Program-made: the position numbers and the translations under genes | The notes under the pieces: model-generated | Told to the model about the DNA's origin: nothing | The model's database searches: none | What the model saw: the letters and a program-made list of their open reading frames with translations, nothing else | Assembly: GCF_003148825.1 (NCBI RefSeq) | Contig: NZ_QGGZ01000017.1 | Location: 1-64,000 of the forward strand | Reading direction: 5' to 3' | DNA from: Streptomyces sp. CG 926 | GTDB lineage: Bacteria; Actinomycetota; Actinomycetes; Streptomycetales; Streptomycetaceae | Length of the DNA stretch: 64,000 bases | In this document: in pieces, positions 1-8,471 of the stretch | Layout: each line of letters begins with the position of its first letter | Position numbering within the stretch: position 1 is the stretch's first letter

Positions 1-89
1 CCGTGAACGTCTCCACCCACACCGGCTCAGCCCTCAACACCCCACCCATACAGGCAAAATGCCCAAAACTGAGCCTTCTGCAACAACCT

Positions 90-1448
90 TTAGGCGACGT
101 TCGGGTTGGCCGGCTGTTCTGAGCCCGCCGTCACCCGGCGGCCCTTGCCGCGCTTGACGAGGACCACTGTCTTCATGGTGACCCCCGGGTAGTTCGGGGT
201 GTAGTACGCACCCGTCCAGTAGTCGTGGAAGGAGGCCACCGTGCCGATCGTGTACGTCATCGGGTTCGCGGACGTCTGGCCGCTTCCGGCGAAGGCCTCC
301 ATCGTCACCGTGTCCTGGCCGTCCATGCCCACCACCGCTGCGGCGTGGTACTGCGACATGATCTGCTCCCCGGGGTTCATGGCGAGCATCAGGTAGGACT
401 GTCCCACCACCGGGCCGGCGTCGCGGTCCGTCGCCCCCTGGAAGTCGCCCGCGCGGTCGCGGTTCTGCTCGTCGGACATGCCGAAGGCCTTGAGCCCGGC
501 GCTCGTACGGACGTTGCTGTTCGCGCCGTCGGCCAGCTCACCGACGGCGTTGTGCATGATCTCCTCCGCCGTGTGGAGGCAGTCGTCCAGGATGTTCCGC
601 GCCAGCTCGTGCTCCTGGTACAGCTCCGTGCCCCCGAAGAGGGCCTGCTGCGCCGTGCTCGTCGGGCGCAGGGCCGGGGAGTAGGACCCCGCGGACCCGC
701 TGACGCGGATCCAGATCGACGTGGCGTCGTCGCTCGGGACGGCGAAGACGCCGTTCGCCGAGACCGTCATGGGCTGCTGGTTCGGGCCGGCCTGTGCCAC
801 CCAGCGCTGGACCGACTCCTGGGCCGCCCCCTGGTCGGCCCGGCCCGACTCCTGGGCGTGCTGCTCGGTCCTCGGCGCCGCCCCGCTCATGGCGCGGCGC
901 GCGTTGCTCTCCGCCTCCCGCTCGAAGCGGTCGGAGGGGTCGGAGACCCGCAGGCCCGCGCCGTTGTCCGTACCCGCCACGGGGCCTTGGCGCTGCTGGA
1001 TCACGTGGGTGAGTTCGTGGGCGAGTGTGAGCTTGTCGGCGCCGCCTTCCCCGATCACCACATGGTTCCCACTGGTGTATGCCCGAGCGCCCACCTCGGC
1101 CGCCGACGCCTTTGCCGCGCTGTCGTCGTGGATGCGGACGTCGGAGAAGTCGGCGCCCAGCCGGCTCTCCATGTCCGCACGCGTGCTGCCGTCCAACGGC
1201 CTGCCCCCGGCCCGCATCACGTCGTGGACGGCCGAGCGCTGGACCGGCGCCTCCTCCGCCTCGTGGCCGCACCCCGCACCGTGCCGGTGCGGCTGCTGCT
1301 TCAGACGCTGGACGACCACCGCGTTCCCCACCGTCGCCTGCAGCCCGAGGAGCCCGGAGGCCTGTGCGGGTGGTGCGGTGACCGGCCTGCGGACCGTCGA
1401 CCGGGCGTCCTCGGTGGCGTTCGACCTGACCTTCGCGTGGTCCTGCAC
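90..1448 (-). CDS. DUF4157 (eCIS-core) protein with C-terminal Cys/His domain
   Basis: A protein of about 452 residues carrying the DUF4157 domain that is common in cargo and accessory proteins of extracellular contractile injection systems. Counting from the GTG at 1448, the zinc-peptidase-like HELTH motif is at residues 144-148, preceded by the family's 'DFSDVRIHDD' and 'ARAYTSGNHVVIGEG' blocks. After a Ser/Gln-rich linker, a second domain (about 215-440) has a Cys (C290, in DDCLHTAEE), a His (H368, in YHAAAVV) and an acidic residue (E384). That order resembles a thiol-protease or transglutaminase triad, but this is inference. The GTG start is preferred because AAGGAAG lies 5-8 nt upstream; an in-frame ATG at 1547 lacks such a site. 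No sheath, tube or baseplate gene is visible nearby, so it is an orphan here. Confidence 0.82.
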   Translation of the reverse strand: MQDHAKVRSNATEDARSTVRRPVTAPPAQASGLLGLQATVGNAVVVQRLKQQPHRHGAGCGHEAEEAPVQRSAVHDVMRAGGRPLDGSTRADMESRLGADFSDVRIHDDSAAKASAAEVGARAYTSGNHVVIGEGGADKLTLAHELTHVIQQRQGPVAGTDNGAGLRVSDPSDRFEREAESNARRAMSGAAPRTEQHAQESGRADQGAAQESVQRWVAQAGPNQQPMTVSANGVFAVPSDDATSIWIRVSGSAGSYSPALRPTSTAQQALFGGTELYQEHELARNILDDCLHTAEEIMHNAVGELADGANSNVRTSAGLKAFGMSDEQNRDRAGDFQGATDRDAGPVVGQSYLMLAMNPGEQIMSQYHAAAVVGMDGQDTVTMEAFAGSGQTSANPMTYTIGTVASFHDYWTGAYYTPNYPGVTMKTVVLVKRGKGRRVTAGSEQPANPNVA

Positions 1449-1594
1449 TGGTGCTTCCTTCGTCGGAGAATCGGAGCCGTACGTGATGCCTGTGTCCTGC
1501 GTACGTCTCGCGTACGTCCTTGTCCTGAATACGCCGGGCGACCCCACGGACGCCAGGTACCCGAGGGCAGACTCGACCGGCCGTGAGGGCAGTC

Positions 1595-2087
1595 TCAGTG
1601 CCTCCTGAAGAACTCGACCTCCGCGGGCGCCACATGACGGCCCGGGGCGAGCCCCGCCGCCTCACGGATCATCGGCCGCACCGACACCACGTCGCTGTAC
1701 CCCGTCCGGATCGTCTGAGGGCCCGGCTTGTCGGCGAGGGTGAGCCCCTTCGTCCGTAGGGTGCCGTTCGCCGTTCGCCGTTCGCCGGCCGTCGTCCTCG
1801 GGCACCAGGGCCTCTACGGTCGCGACCGCCCCGGCCACCGCTGAACGCGGCGCGGCCTCCTCGACCGCCGCCCACAGCGCGGCGACGTCCAGGTCCGCCT
1901 CGTACTCGGCGACCAGGTCCAGCTCCGCGGTGAGGACCTTCGACGCCTTCGCCAGGAAGCGGGCCGACTTCTCCAGCTACGGCAGCATCGCCAGGCGCTC
2001 GCGGTCCGACGCCCGCCGGGCCGGACTGATCAGCCGGTTCGCCATCAGCACCGCGAACACGTCCAAGGTGTCCCGGCAGATGATCTC
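1595..2087 (-). pseudogene. Tn3-family transposase remnant (degenerate)
   Basis: Read on the minus strand, 2087 to about 1800 gives a stretch with the character of the central part of Tn3-family TnpA: 'VLMANRLISPARRASDRERL', then 'LEKSARFLAKASKVL', then 'DLDVAALWAAVEEAAPRSA' and 'VATVEALVPEDDG'. An in-frame TAG (1978-1980) interrupts it where a sense codon such as CAG would fit. Near 1760-1790 the frame is lost in a short GTTCGCC-type tandem repeat, after which another frame runs to a TGA at 1595-1597 ('YSDVVSVRPMIREAAGLAPG'); I cannot place that tail in any family. Neither a start nor the catalytic DDE region is present. I infer a relic of a past transposon insertion. Assignment to Tn3 is from motif memory only. 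Confidence 0.5.
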
Positions 2088-2333
2088 AACACAACAGCAC
2101 CACACACGGCGACAAGGAGGGCGACTGCTGCAAGCGACACGACACCTACCAGGAGAAGATCTTCGCCCGGAGCGAGGCCAAGAAAACCCGCAGGAGCGCG
2201 GAGAAGACCGCTCCTGCGCAGCCGTCGACGGGCGCCGTCGACCTCACGGAAGCCCTGCGCGCCGGAGCCGAGTGGGCGCGCAGCACCAAGGACACCCGCG
2301 AGAAGGCCAGACCGGCCGAAGGTCCCACAGGCG
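2088..2333. other. Non-coding or degenerate stretch
   Basis: No gene with a credible start is visible. A plus-strand frame from about 2106 reads 'CKRHDTYQEKIFARSEAK' and later 'VDLTEALRAGAEWARS', which looks protein-like (codon use, charged helices) but has no start and no family I can name; it may be a further relic like its neighbours. Confidence 0.35.
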
Positions 2334-2732
2334 TCACCCCCGGCCTGCGGCGTGGCTGGTCGTCCGGCCCCGGTCAGAAAGCGACGGGAACGCGCAGGCC
2401 GACGCTGACGGACGCGCGCCGGCACCCGGCCCGAACGGCGACAAGGTCCGCCCGGGCATCAGTCCCCGACTGCTCGTCGGCGGCCGCAGACGCTTGGCGG
2501 CCGCCGCGTGCAGTTCGGCCCGCGCGAGCGCACCGTCACCGGGGAGCACTGTGAGCTCTGCGCCGTCCGCGACCGCCCCGACCAGCCGCGCCGGCTCCGC
2601 CGGACCGGACACCGTTCCGTGGACGTGAACGCCGAGCCGCCGGGGCGCCCATCCTTCGAGGGCGCCCCGGATCTGCTCGCACAACCCGTCGATCCCCGAG
2701 TGGGCGCCGTCGGGCGCTGTACCGGTGCTCAT
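2334..2732 (-). CDS. Small hypothetical ORF, doubtful
   Basis: A 132-residue open frame starting 'MSTGTAPDGAHSGIDGLCEQ'. The first 75 residues ('LGVHVHGTVSGPAEPARLVG', 'AELTVLPGDGALARAELHAA') look like an alpha/beta protein; the C-terminal 50 residues are Arg/Gly/Ser-rich and could be out-of-frame translation. A GGGGAG lies almost on top of the ATG, too close for a normal ribosome site. It sits between two gene relics, so it may itself be a fragment. No function can be assigned. Confidence 0.3.
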   Translation of the reverse strand: MSTGTAPDGAHSGIDGLCEQIRGALEGWAPRRLGVHVHGTVSGPAEPARLVGAVADGAELTVLPGDGALARAELHAAAAKRLRPPTSSRGLMPGRTLSPFGPGAGARPSASACAFPSLSDRGRTTSHAAGRG

Positions 2733-2848
2733 CTCCCCATGGTCGCTGTCACCACCGACAACACCCCTCGGGCACGGTTGAGCCCAGGTCGGAGCGTGCG
2801 CGAGGCCGTGACCTGTGATCTGGCGTCGGCCCTGCCTCTACGCCCGGC

Positions 2849-3137
2849 CTACGGGGCGGGGGTGAACTCGACGGCGGTGTCGCCGCAGCCGGCCGCGATG
2901 TCCAGCAGCCGGTCCTGTTCCGCCTCGTCGACCGTGAGGCCCCAGCGGAGCTTGGTCGCGGTCCATTCGGCGCCGTACCGGTACAGCGCGTCCGGAGCCG
3001 GCGGCAGCCACTCCGCAGGGTCCTGGTCCGCTTTGCTCGTGTTCGAACGAGCCGTCACCGCCACCAGTGAGGCGGGCTGGGCCTGGTCGTTCGCGCACGC
3101 CTCGCGCCTTCGCGGGGGCCACGAACTGGCGCCGGCC
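2849..3137 (-). pseudogene. 5'-truncated HNH endonuclease (DUF1524-type)
   Basis: The minus strand encodes the C-terminal end of a secreted HNH-family (DUF1524) nuclease: 'AGASSWPPRRREACANDQ', 'SLVAVTARSNTSKADQDPAEW', 'YRYGAEWTATKLRWGLT' and 'AAGCGDTAVEFTPAP', followed by a stop. In intact members the active-site segment with 'HxVxLAEAWDSG' comes directly before the 'GASSW' block. Here the sequence diverges exactly at that point (about 3140), so the catalytic histidine is absent. A frame is open to 3244, but the extra residues do not look like the family. I read it as a decayed fragment without nuclease activity. Confidence 0.7.
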
Positions 3138-3230
3138 GGCGGGGAGCGGCATTCCCCCCGCCATTCGTACGGCTGGGTCAGCCACCCCATCAGAATGGTG
3201 CGGGTTGGCTTCACCGGGTGGTCGGTGGAT

Positions 3231-4280
3231 TCACCGGAGAACAACGGTGACGCCGCGGCTCTCGAGGAGTCGCACGGATTCCTCGAAGTAGGTGAGCTTT
3301 CCGCCAGGTTCGAGGGTGAAGTTCAATGCGTCGCGAGCGACGTCGGCGTCGTGCCAGATCAAGGTGAAGGGCCCAAGGACGCCGCGTCGGCCGCCCAGGC
3401 AGTCATTGAGGTCCTCGAGCCCTCGTTCGAACCAGCGGCCGGGACCGATGAGTGCTTCGCCCAACGCGCAATAGAGGCCGGGCTTGTCGGTGACGAATTG
3501 TCCCTCAAGGTGATGGGTTCCCCCAGTCCGGTCCGGCTCGTCGCCTGGATGGGGGCGTGTCAGGTCGAGCCACTCAGCTCGGCCCCGCGTGTCCAGTGAG
3601 GCCCACTGGTTGGGCATCGTTGGGAAGCCCTGGTACCAGGTCTCCCAGATGCGTCGGGCACCCAGTGAGGGTCGATCGTCGTCCCCGCCGTCGGCGAGTG
3701 TGATGTCGACCAGAGACCCGCCCAGCGCGGATGCACTGACCTTGGCGATCTCCATGCGGACCCAGTGGGACCTCATCTCCCGCCCGAACCGGTCCAGTGC
3801 CACCAGTACCCCCCACTCCTGGGCCCGAGCCTGCGGGTTGCCCAGGGCAGCGAGCAGCCGCTCGCCGGGCTCGCAACCAATGAGCTGCAAGGGGATGTCC
3901 GGGCGGACTTTGCGCGGGGCGAGGAGACCGTCGACGCTGCGGCATTCGCCGACAGGCCCGCCCCTGTAGTCCTCTTCTGCTAGTGCGAAGCGCGGAACGG
4001 CAGGCATGGTGCCCAGGTCGGCGCCGGGCCAGACCTCGTTGTGTTCGATCACGCCGGTGCCGACGACGACATCGACGAGTCCCGGATCGGTCGCGTTGGG
4101 CGAGTGCGAGATGACCACCGTGTCCACCAGGGTCCACGCGAACTGGGGGCAGCCCATCTCATCTGAGATGTCAACGTCCAGATTGCCCAAAGACCGCGTG
4201 GCCTCGTCGGGAAAGGCGAGCACATCGTGCCATGGCCCTGCAGGCGTGCAGCCGCGCAGGGTCAGGAGTTCACGTGGCAT
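3231..4280 (-). CDS. Barstar-domain protein (putative RNase inhibitor/immunity)
   Basis: About 349 residues. The C-terminal 80 residues match the barstar fold: 'LYCALGEALIGPGRWFERG', 'LEDLNDCLGG', 'FTLIWHDADVARDAL' and a final 'FEESVRLLESRGVTVVLR'. Barstars bind and block barnase-type RNases. The N-terminal 250 residues are unusual for a barstar, which normally stands alone at about 90-150 residues; I do not recognise them, though a 'MRSHWVRMEIAKV' block suggests a second alpha/beta domain. The ATG at 4280 follows GGGGACC; two further ATGs at 4337 and 4346 are in frame but poorly placed. No barnase-like gene is adjacent, so it is an orphan, perhaps a protective antidote. Confidence 0.78.
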   Translation of the reverse strand: MPRELLTLRGCTPAGPWHDVLAFPDEATRSLGNLDVDISDEMGCPQFAWTLVDTVVISHSPNATDPGLVDVVVGTGVIEHNEVWPGADLGTMPAVPRFALAEEDYRGGPVGECRSVDGLLAPRKVRPDIPLQLIGCEPGERLLAALGNPQARAQEWGVLVALDRFGREMRSHWVRMEIAKVSASALGGSLVDITLADGGDDDRPSLGARRIWETWYQGFPTMPNQWASLDTRGRAEWLDLTRPHPGDEPDRTGGTHHLEGQFVTDKPGLYCALGEALIGPGRWFERGLEDLNDCLGGRRGVLGPFTLIWHDADVARDALNFTLEPGGKLTYFEESVRLLESRGVTVVLR

Positions 4281-4517
4281 GGTCCCCGACCCGCACGAAG
4301 CCTCCGAACATGTGAATTGACTTGGCGGGTCAATCATATGGAGCAACGTTCCCCGGCCCGACGGAAGGGGCCGTCAGTACTTGTCTTGACGAGGTCTGAC
4401 GATGGCCTGTTGGCGTGCCTGGAGAGAGGCGGTTCGGTCGGTGGCGGCGCGGCGGCGCCATTGTGTGGCGGTCACGACGTGAAGGCCGAGGAGCGGGGCC
4501 AGGACGGCCTTCTCGCT

Positions 4518-5798
4518 TCACCAGGTCCGGTAGGCCGAGAAGGGCCGGTGCGCTCCGTCGTCCCGGCGGACGGCTATGAGTAGGCCGTCGTGCCGGAACA
4601 GGCCCGCGAGGTCGGTGTTGCCGTCGTCCGTGTCGCGGTCGAAGGTGCGTTCGTCGACCGCCTCGCCGGTGGACCAGTCGTGGACGTACAGCTCGTCGAG
4701 GCCCTTGCGGGAGCGCGTGAAGAGCGTCACCCGGCCGCCTCCCACGTGCATCGCGGTGACGTTCCGCCAGGTACCGAGCCGCGTGCTCCACACCTTGTCG
4801 CCACTCGTGAGGTCATAGGCTGCGACGCCGCTGCCGGCCACGAAGAGCTTCCCGTCGGCGACGGCAGCGTCGTCGCGGACGTCGTCGATCTGCCCTTGCC
4901 GGGCGCCGTCCGGCCCGAAGGCGACGTACGCCCGCATGCCGTGCGGCGACGGCTCCTGGACCTTCAGCACCGTGGGTTCGGCGGAGACGAAGGACAGGGA
5001 GGAGTTCGCCGCGACGAGCCGGCGGGCGCCCAGAGGAACGGTCCAGCGTTCTGTGCCGTCGGACGGGTCGAAGGCGGCGAGCTTCGCCTCGGTCCCGCAC
5101 TCCAAGGCGGCCAGCACCTGCCGTGTCCCGACGGCGACCCGCCGCGGCAGGCAGCCCTGGGGTACGGCCGCCGCCCAGCGGGGGGCGCCGGTCCGCAGGT
5201 CGAGGGCGCGCAGGGTCCGGTCGGTGGGGAGCACGGGCGCCGTGCCCGCCTCCGGGTCCTCGCCCCGGCGCTCTTCCACGTCGCGGAGCACGGCGAGACC
5301 GGCCCCGGTGGCGATGACGTCGAAGTGGTCCTTCGGGTCTTCGGAATCCGGCCCTCGGCCTGTGCGCCACAGCTCACGGCCGTCCTTCAAGTCGAGTGCC
5401 GCGACGGTGGCACAGCCCTTGTCGTCCGTAAGGCCGATCAGCGCGATGCCGTCGGAGGCGGCGGTACCGGTGGCGCAGATCTCCGCCCGGCCGGACACGG
5501 CGTACTCCCAGCGGCGTCTGCCCGTGGCGGCGTCGAAGGCGGTGACGGCGTCGAAACGGCTGCGGACGACGGTGTCGCCGGTGGCCCATGCCGCGTTGCC
5601 GTACTCGGCGGCGGGCCGGTCGTACGGGGTGTCCCAGACCCGTTCCATCGAGTCGCCCGGCATGTGGCCCGTTTCCGAGGCGACGCAGGAGGCGAGACCT
5701 CCTACGAGAGCGAGCGGTATGCCGAGCAGGAGCAACAGTGCGGGCAGCCGCCGCCCCGGCACGGGTGGTGAGCTGCTCTCGGTCGTGTGCGCCGCCAT
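4518..5798 (-). CDS. PQQ-like beta-propeller membrane-anchored protein
   Basis: A protein of about 426 residues with one hydrophobic segment near the N-terminus (RLPALLLLLGIPLALVGGLA) ending in a Cys that could be lipidated or simply follow the anchor. The rest is a series of PQQ-enzyme-type beta-propeller blades: 'VTAFDAATGRRRWEYAVSG', 'AALDLKDGRELWRTG', 'RALDLRTGAPRWAAAV', 'LAAFDPSDGTERWTV', 'AAYDLTSGDKVWSTRL'. Such propellers act as extracytoplasmic scaffolds (BamB-like) or sensors, and are common as uncharacterised single genes in actinomycetes. Start: the ATG at 5798 (MAAHTTESS) or 5810. No operon partner is evident. Confidence 0.75.
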   Translation of the reverse strand: MAAHTTESSSPPVPGRRLPALLLLLGIPLALVGGLASCVASETGHMPGDSMERVWDTPYDRPAAEYGNAAWATGDTVVRSRFDAVTAFDAATGRRRWEYAVSGRAEICATGTAASDGIALIGLTDDKGCATVAALDLKDGRELWRTGRGPDSEDPKDHFDVIATGAGLAVLRDVEERRGEDPEAGTAPVLPTDRTLRALDLRTGAPRWAAAVPQGCLPRRVAVGTRQVLAALECGTEAKLAAFDPSDGTERWTVPLGARRLVAANSSLSFVSAEPTVLKVQEPSPHGMRAYVAFGPDGARQGQIDDVRDDAAVADGKLFVAGSGVAAYDLTSGDKVWSTRLGTWRNVTAMHVGGGRVTLFTRSRKGLDELYVHDWSTGEAVDERTFDRDTDDGNTDLAGLFRHDGLLIAVRRDDGAHRPFSAYRTW

Positions 5799-6556
5799 AC
5801 GGATCCCCACCCTGGCTCAAAACGGTAGAAGCCCCGTCAGGGTAGGCGGCGCCCGGCGGACGGGTCGGTCCGGGGCTGCGGGTCGGCCCGCCGCGTCTTA
5901 GGGGTTGGTTCGCTCCGGATCGCGGCAACCGCCCACAGGCCCCGCTTTCGGCTGCCCGGGGCCTCCGGGCACCCGGGCCTCCGGGCACCCGGTCACCAGC
6001 AGTCCGGAGCATCTGACCGGCTGTCAGTCCTCCGTGGGACGATCGGATGGACTCCGCCTCGGGCCCTCGCGCCGGCGGACCGGTCGGACAGCCCGCTTCG
6101 AGTCCACAACGTCAAGCAGCCCGGATCAGGTTCGAGATCACCCGCCGCCTGCGGATCCCCGGCGGGGGCGGCCGGCCCGCGCCCGCGTTCACCGTGCGGC
6201 TCGCTCAGGACGCCCGCGACCTGGTCCGCCTCATCTCCGGCGGCCGCGCCGTGGTCGACTCCCTCACCCGCGGCACGCGACGGCCACCACCGGCTCGTGT
6301 CCGTCCTGTGTCGGGTCCGGCAGCACGTCCCACCGGTCCCTCCCGCCGGCAGGCCGCCGCCGGGCCCGTCACGCTCATGCCCGACCCACGCCACCCGGCC
6401 GCCACCGAGCGCACCATGTCCACCGTTACGTACGGGCGCGGCGCGGCGCGGCAGTCGAACGGCTACGAGGAGGCCCGCGCGAGCGTCGACCGCACCGGCG
6501 CACTCCACCTCATCGTGTCGCGCCACCGGTCGGCGCTGCGGGCGGCGGCCGGCACG
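5799..6556. other. Long region without a supported gene
   Basis: About 750 bp. A frame from 6047 is open right through and on antisense to the next gene, so its openness is not evidence of coding. Within it 'IRFEITRRLRIPGGGG', 'FTVRLAQDARDLVRLISGG' and 'SNGYEEARASVDRTGALHLI' look somewhat protein-like; a decayed gene is possible. Near 5958-5995 a 16-bp unit (GGGCCTCCGGGCACCC type) is repeated twice. Confidence 0.4.
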
Positions 6557-7504
6557 TCAGCGGCGCCGGGCGATGGTGAGCCCGTCGCGTACCGGGAGCA
6601 TCACCGAGTCCACCCGAGCGTCGGCCGTGATCAGGTCGTTCAGGTGGCGCATCGCCAGGTGGTGCTCGTCCTGGTAGGCGGGATCGAGGACGCGGCCGCC
6701 GAGGAAGACGTTGTCCAGCACCACCAGACCTCCCGGTCGCAGCCGGCGCACGATCTCCTCGTAGTACAGCGGGTAGTTGTGCTTGTCGGCGTCGATGAAC
6801 GCGATGTCGATCACCGGCTCGGCGTCGAGCGCGCGCAGTGTGTCCAGCGCGGGCGCGATGCGCAGGTCGATCCGGTCGGCGACGCCCGCACGCTCCCAGT
6901 ACGGCCGTCCGACCGCGGTCCACTCCTCGCTGACGTCGCAGGCGAGCAGACGGCCGCCGTCGGCCAGACCGCGGGCGATGCAGAGGGCCGAGTAGCCGGT
7001 GAAGACGCCGACCTCGACCGCGAAGCGGGCGTCGGTGAGCCGGGTCAGCATCGTGAGCAGTGCGCCCTCGTCGGGGGAGATCTGCATGTGCGCGGCGCCG
7101 GCGGTGGCCTCTCGGGTGGCCACGGCCAGTTCGCCGAGAATGTCGTCGGCCGGAGAGTGGTGGCTGAGCAGGTACTCGCCGATCACGGGGTGCGTGGGCT
7201 CCAGATCGTCCCCGTCGATCGCGGCGCTCCACTCGACGGTGAGTTCCTCCTGCGTGGCGAAGCGCACCAGATGGCGGGTGATCACGTCCTGGACCTGGTC
7301 CAGCGACTCGGCGTCGACCGCGGTGGCGGTCAGCACCAGCCGGTCGGGTGTGGGTGTGAGGCTGCAGGTTCCGGCGGTCAAGGTGATCACGCCGCGACCG
7401 TCGGGAGCGAGGCTGGTGGTCACCTTGCGGCCCATGTGCGAGACGAGCTGCTTGATGTAACGGGTGGGGCGGGTGGTGGCGACACGAGCTGTGGCGAGGG
7501 GCAT
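6557..7504 (-). CDS. DUF2218 domain fused to SAM-dependent O-methyltransferase
   Basis: About 315 residues with two modules. Residues 1-95 match DUF2218 ('ATARVATTRPTRYIKQLVSHMG', a His-containing small domain usually found alone). Residues 115-315 are a CCoAMT/catechol-type class I O-methyltransferase: motif I 'FAVEVGVFTGYSALCIARGL', 'LLACDVSEEW', and metal-binding 'IDIAFIDADKHNYPLYYEE' with 'GGLVVLDNVFLGGRV'. It would transfer a methyl group from SAM to a hydroxyl, probably on a catechol-like substrate, in the cytoplasm. ATG 7504 follows CAGGAG; upstream residues from 7555 lie inside the operator region and are not credible. Divergent from the ArsR-type gene at 7626, which probably controls it. 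Confidence 0.87.
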   Translation of the reverse strand: MPLATARVATTRPTRYIKQLVSHMGRKVTTSLAPDGRGVITLTAGTCSLTPTPDRLVLTATAVDAESLDQVQDVITRHLVRFATQEELTVEWSAAIDGDDLEPTHPVIGEYLLSHHSPADDILGELAVATREATAGAAHMQISPDEGALLTMLTRLTDARFAVEVGVFTGYSALCIARGLADGGRLLACDVSEEWTAVGRPYWERAGVADRIDLRIAPALDTLRALDAEPVIDIAFIDADKHNYPLYYEEIVRRLRPGGLVVLDNVFLGGRVLDPAYQDEHHLAMRHLNDLITADARVDSVMLPVRDGLTIARRR

Positions 7505-7528
7505 CGGACTCCTGAGGTCTCTCGGGCT

Positions 7529-7552
7529 AAGTGGCGAGAATCCTCGCCACTT
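7529..7552. promoter_or_regulatory. Perfect 10-bp inverted repeat (candidate operator)
   Basis: AAGTGGCGAG (7529-7538), spacer AATC, CTCGCCACTT (7543-7552). It lies in the 121-bp gap between the divergent methyltransferase and ArsR-type genes, 25 bp from the methyltransferase start, where a repressor would block transcription. Confidence 0.65.
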
Positions 7553-7594
7553 CATTGATGAGGGGATTCTGGGGCCGGCGAGACGGAGTTGTCA

Positions 7595-7620
7595 AAAGTG
7601 TTTAGTTTCGCGGACACTTT
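7595..7620. promoter_or_regulatory. Second dyad before the ArsR-type gene
   Basis: AAAGTGT (7595-7601) and ACACTTT (7614-7620) flank 12 nt, ending 5 bp before the regulator's ATG. The AAGTG core is shared with the dyad at 7529-7552, so the same regulator may bind both and autoregulate. Confidence 0.55.
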
Positions 7621-7625
7621 CCGTC

Positions 7626-8249
7626 ATGGCAGATACGCAGCCACCCGAACCCATGCCCACGACCTCGCCCATGCCCACGCCCGCTCGCGGGAGCGACACG
7701 GACCCGGACGAGCAACTTCGCGACGACGAGGGCCACCTCGTGCTGCGCTCGCCGGAGCAGTTCAAGGCCCTGGGGCACCCGCTGCGTCACCGTATGGTCA
7801 ACGTGTTGCGCCAGCGACCCGCGACGCTGCGCCAGCTCGCCCAAGCGCTGGAGATGAGCAAGGGCACCATCGGGTACCACGTGCGCGTGCTGCGCGAGGC
7901 GGGACTGGTCCGGCTGACGGAGACCCGCCAGGTGCGTGGCGGTACCGAGCAGTACTTCGCGCTGGTCAGCCCCAGCTTCAAGCTGCACCAGGACGCGGAG
8001 GTCGGGCCGGAGTTCCTGATCAACGCCGCGCTCGGTGAGATGCTGCCGCCTCAGCCCGGCCAGGCCTCGCCCACGATGCTGCGCCACCTCTGGCTCACCG
8101 ATGCCGAGGCGCACGCGCTGGCGACCCGACTGCGCGAGCTGACCGCCGAGCCGCATCCGGCGGACCCCGCGCACGGTCGGGCGTACGGACTGCTGGTCAG
8201 TCTCTTCCGCGCCGACGTGCCCAACCTGCCGCCGGACGACGCCCCCTGA
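7626..8249 (+). CDS. ArsR-type winged-helix transcriptional regulator
   Basis: About 207 residues. After a Pro/Thr/Met-rich N-terminus, residues 45-110 form an ArsR-like winged helix: 'FKALGHPLRHRMVNVLRQRP', 'ATLRQLAQALEMSKGTIGYH' (recognition helix) and 'VRVLREAGLVRLTETRQVRG'. The C-terminal half ('FALVSPSFKLH', 'LRHLWLTDAEAHALATRLRE') is typical of the larger Streptomyces helix-turn-helix proteins that sense small ligands; no metal-binding Cys cluster is present. Start ATG 7626 (MADTQPPEP). Divergent from the DUF2218-methyltransferase gene with two dyads between, so probably its local repressor and autoregulated. Confidence 0.85.
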   Translation: MADTQPPEPMPTTSPMPTPARGSDTDPDEQLRDDEGHLVLRSPEQFKALGHPLRHRMVNVLRQRPATLRQLAQALEMSKGTIGYHVRVLREAGLVRLTETRQVRGGTEQYFALVSPSFKLHQDAEVGPEFLINAALGEMLPPQPGQASPTMLRHLWLTDAEAHALATRLRELTAEPHPADPAHGRAYGLLVSLFRADVPNLPPDDAP

Positions 8250-8471
8250 GTCCGGGGCTCCGTTCGGCCGTGAGTACCCCTGTCCGCGCTCGGCGCGTCG
8301 CGACGACCAGCAGGGGCGGGAAGCCGTTCGACCGGAGGACCTGAGCGTCGGCGGCCACCGCCGTGCGACCGTGCCCCCGGCCGCCGCCGATCCCGCCGTA
8401 CGGCTCGACGGGCAGCTGCCCCGACCCCGTTCGGCGGCAGTTCCCCGTACTTCCAGCAGTGCTTTCCCGGC

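Noticed and set aside
2106..2333. Possible Ku C-terminal fragment on the plus strand
   Set aside because: Only a weak resemblance ('VDLTEALRAGAEWARS') with no start and no core domain; left unassigned.
6047..7558. Plus-strand open frame over the methyltransferase
   Set aside because: Its second half is antisense to the methyltransferase; only the first 500 bp could be a relic and this is noted as an unsupported region.
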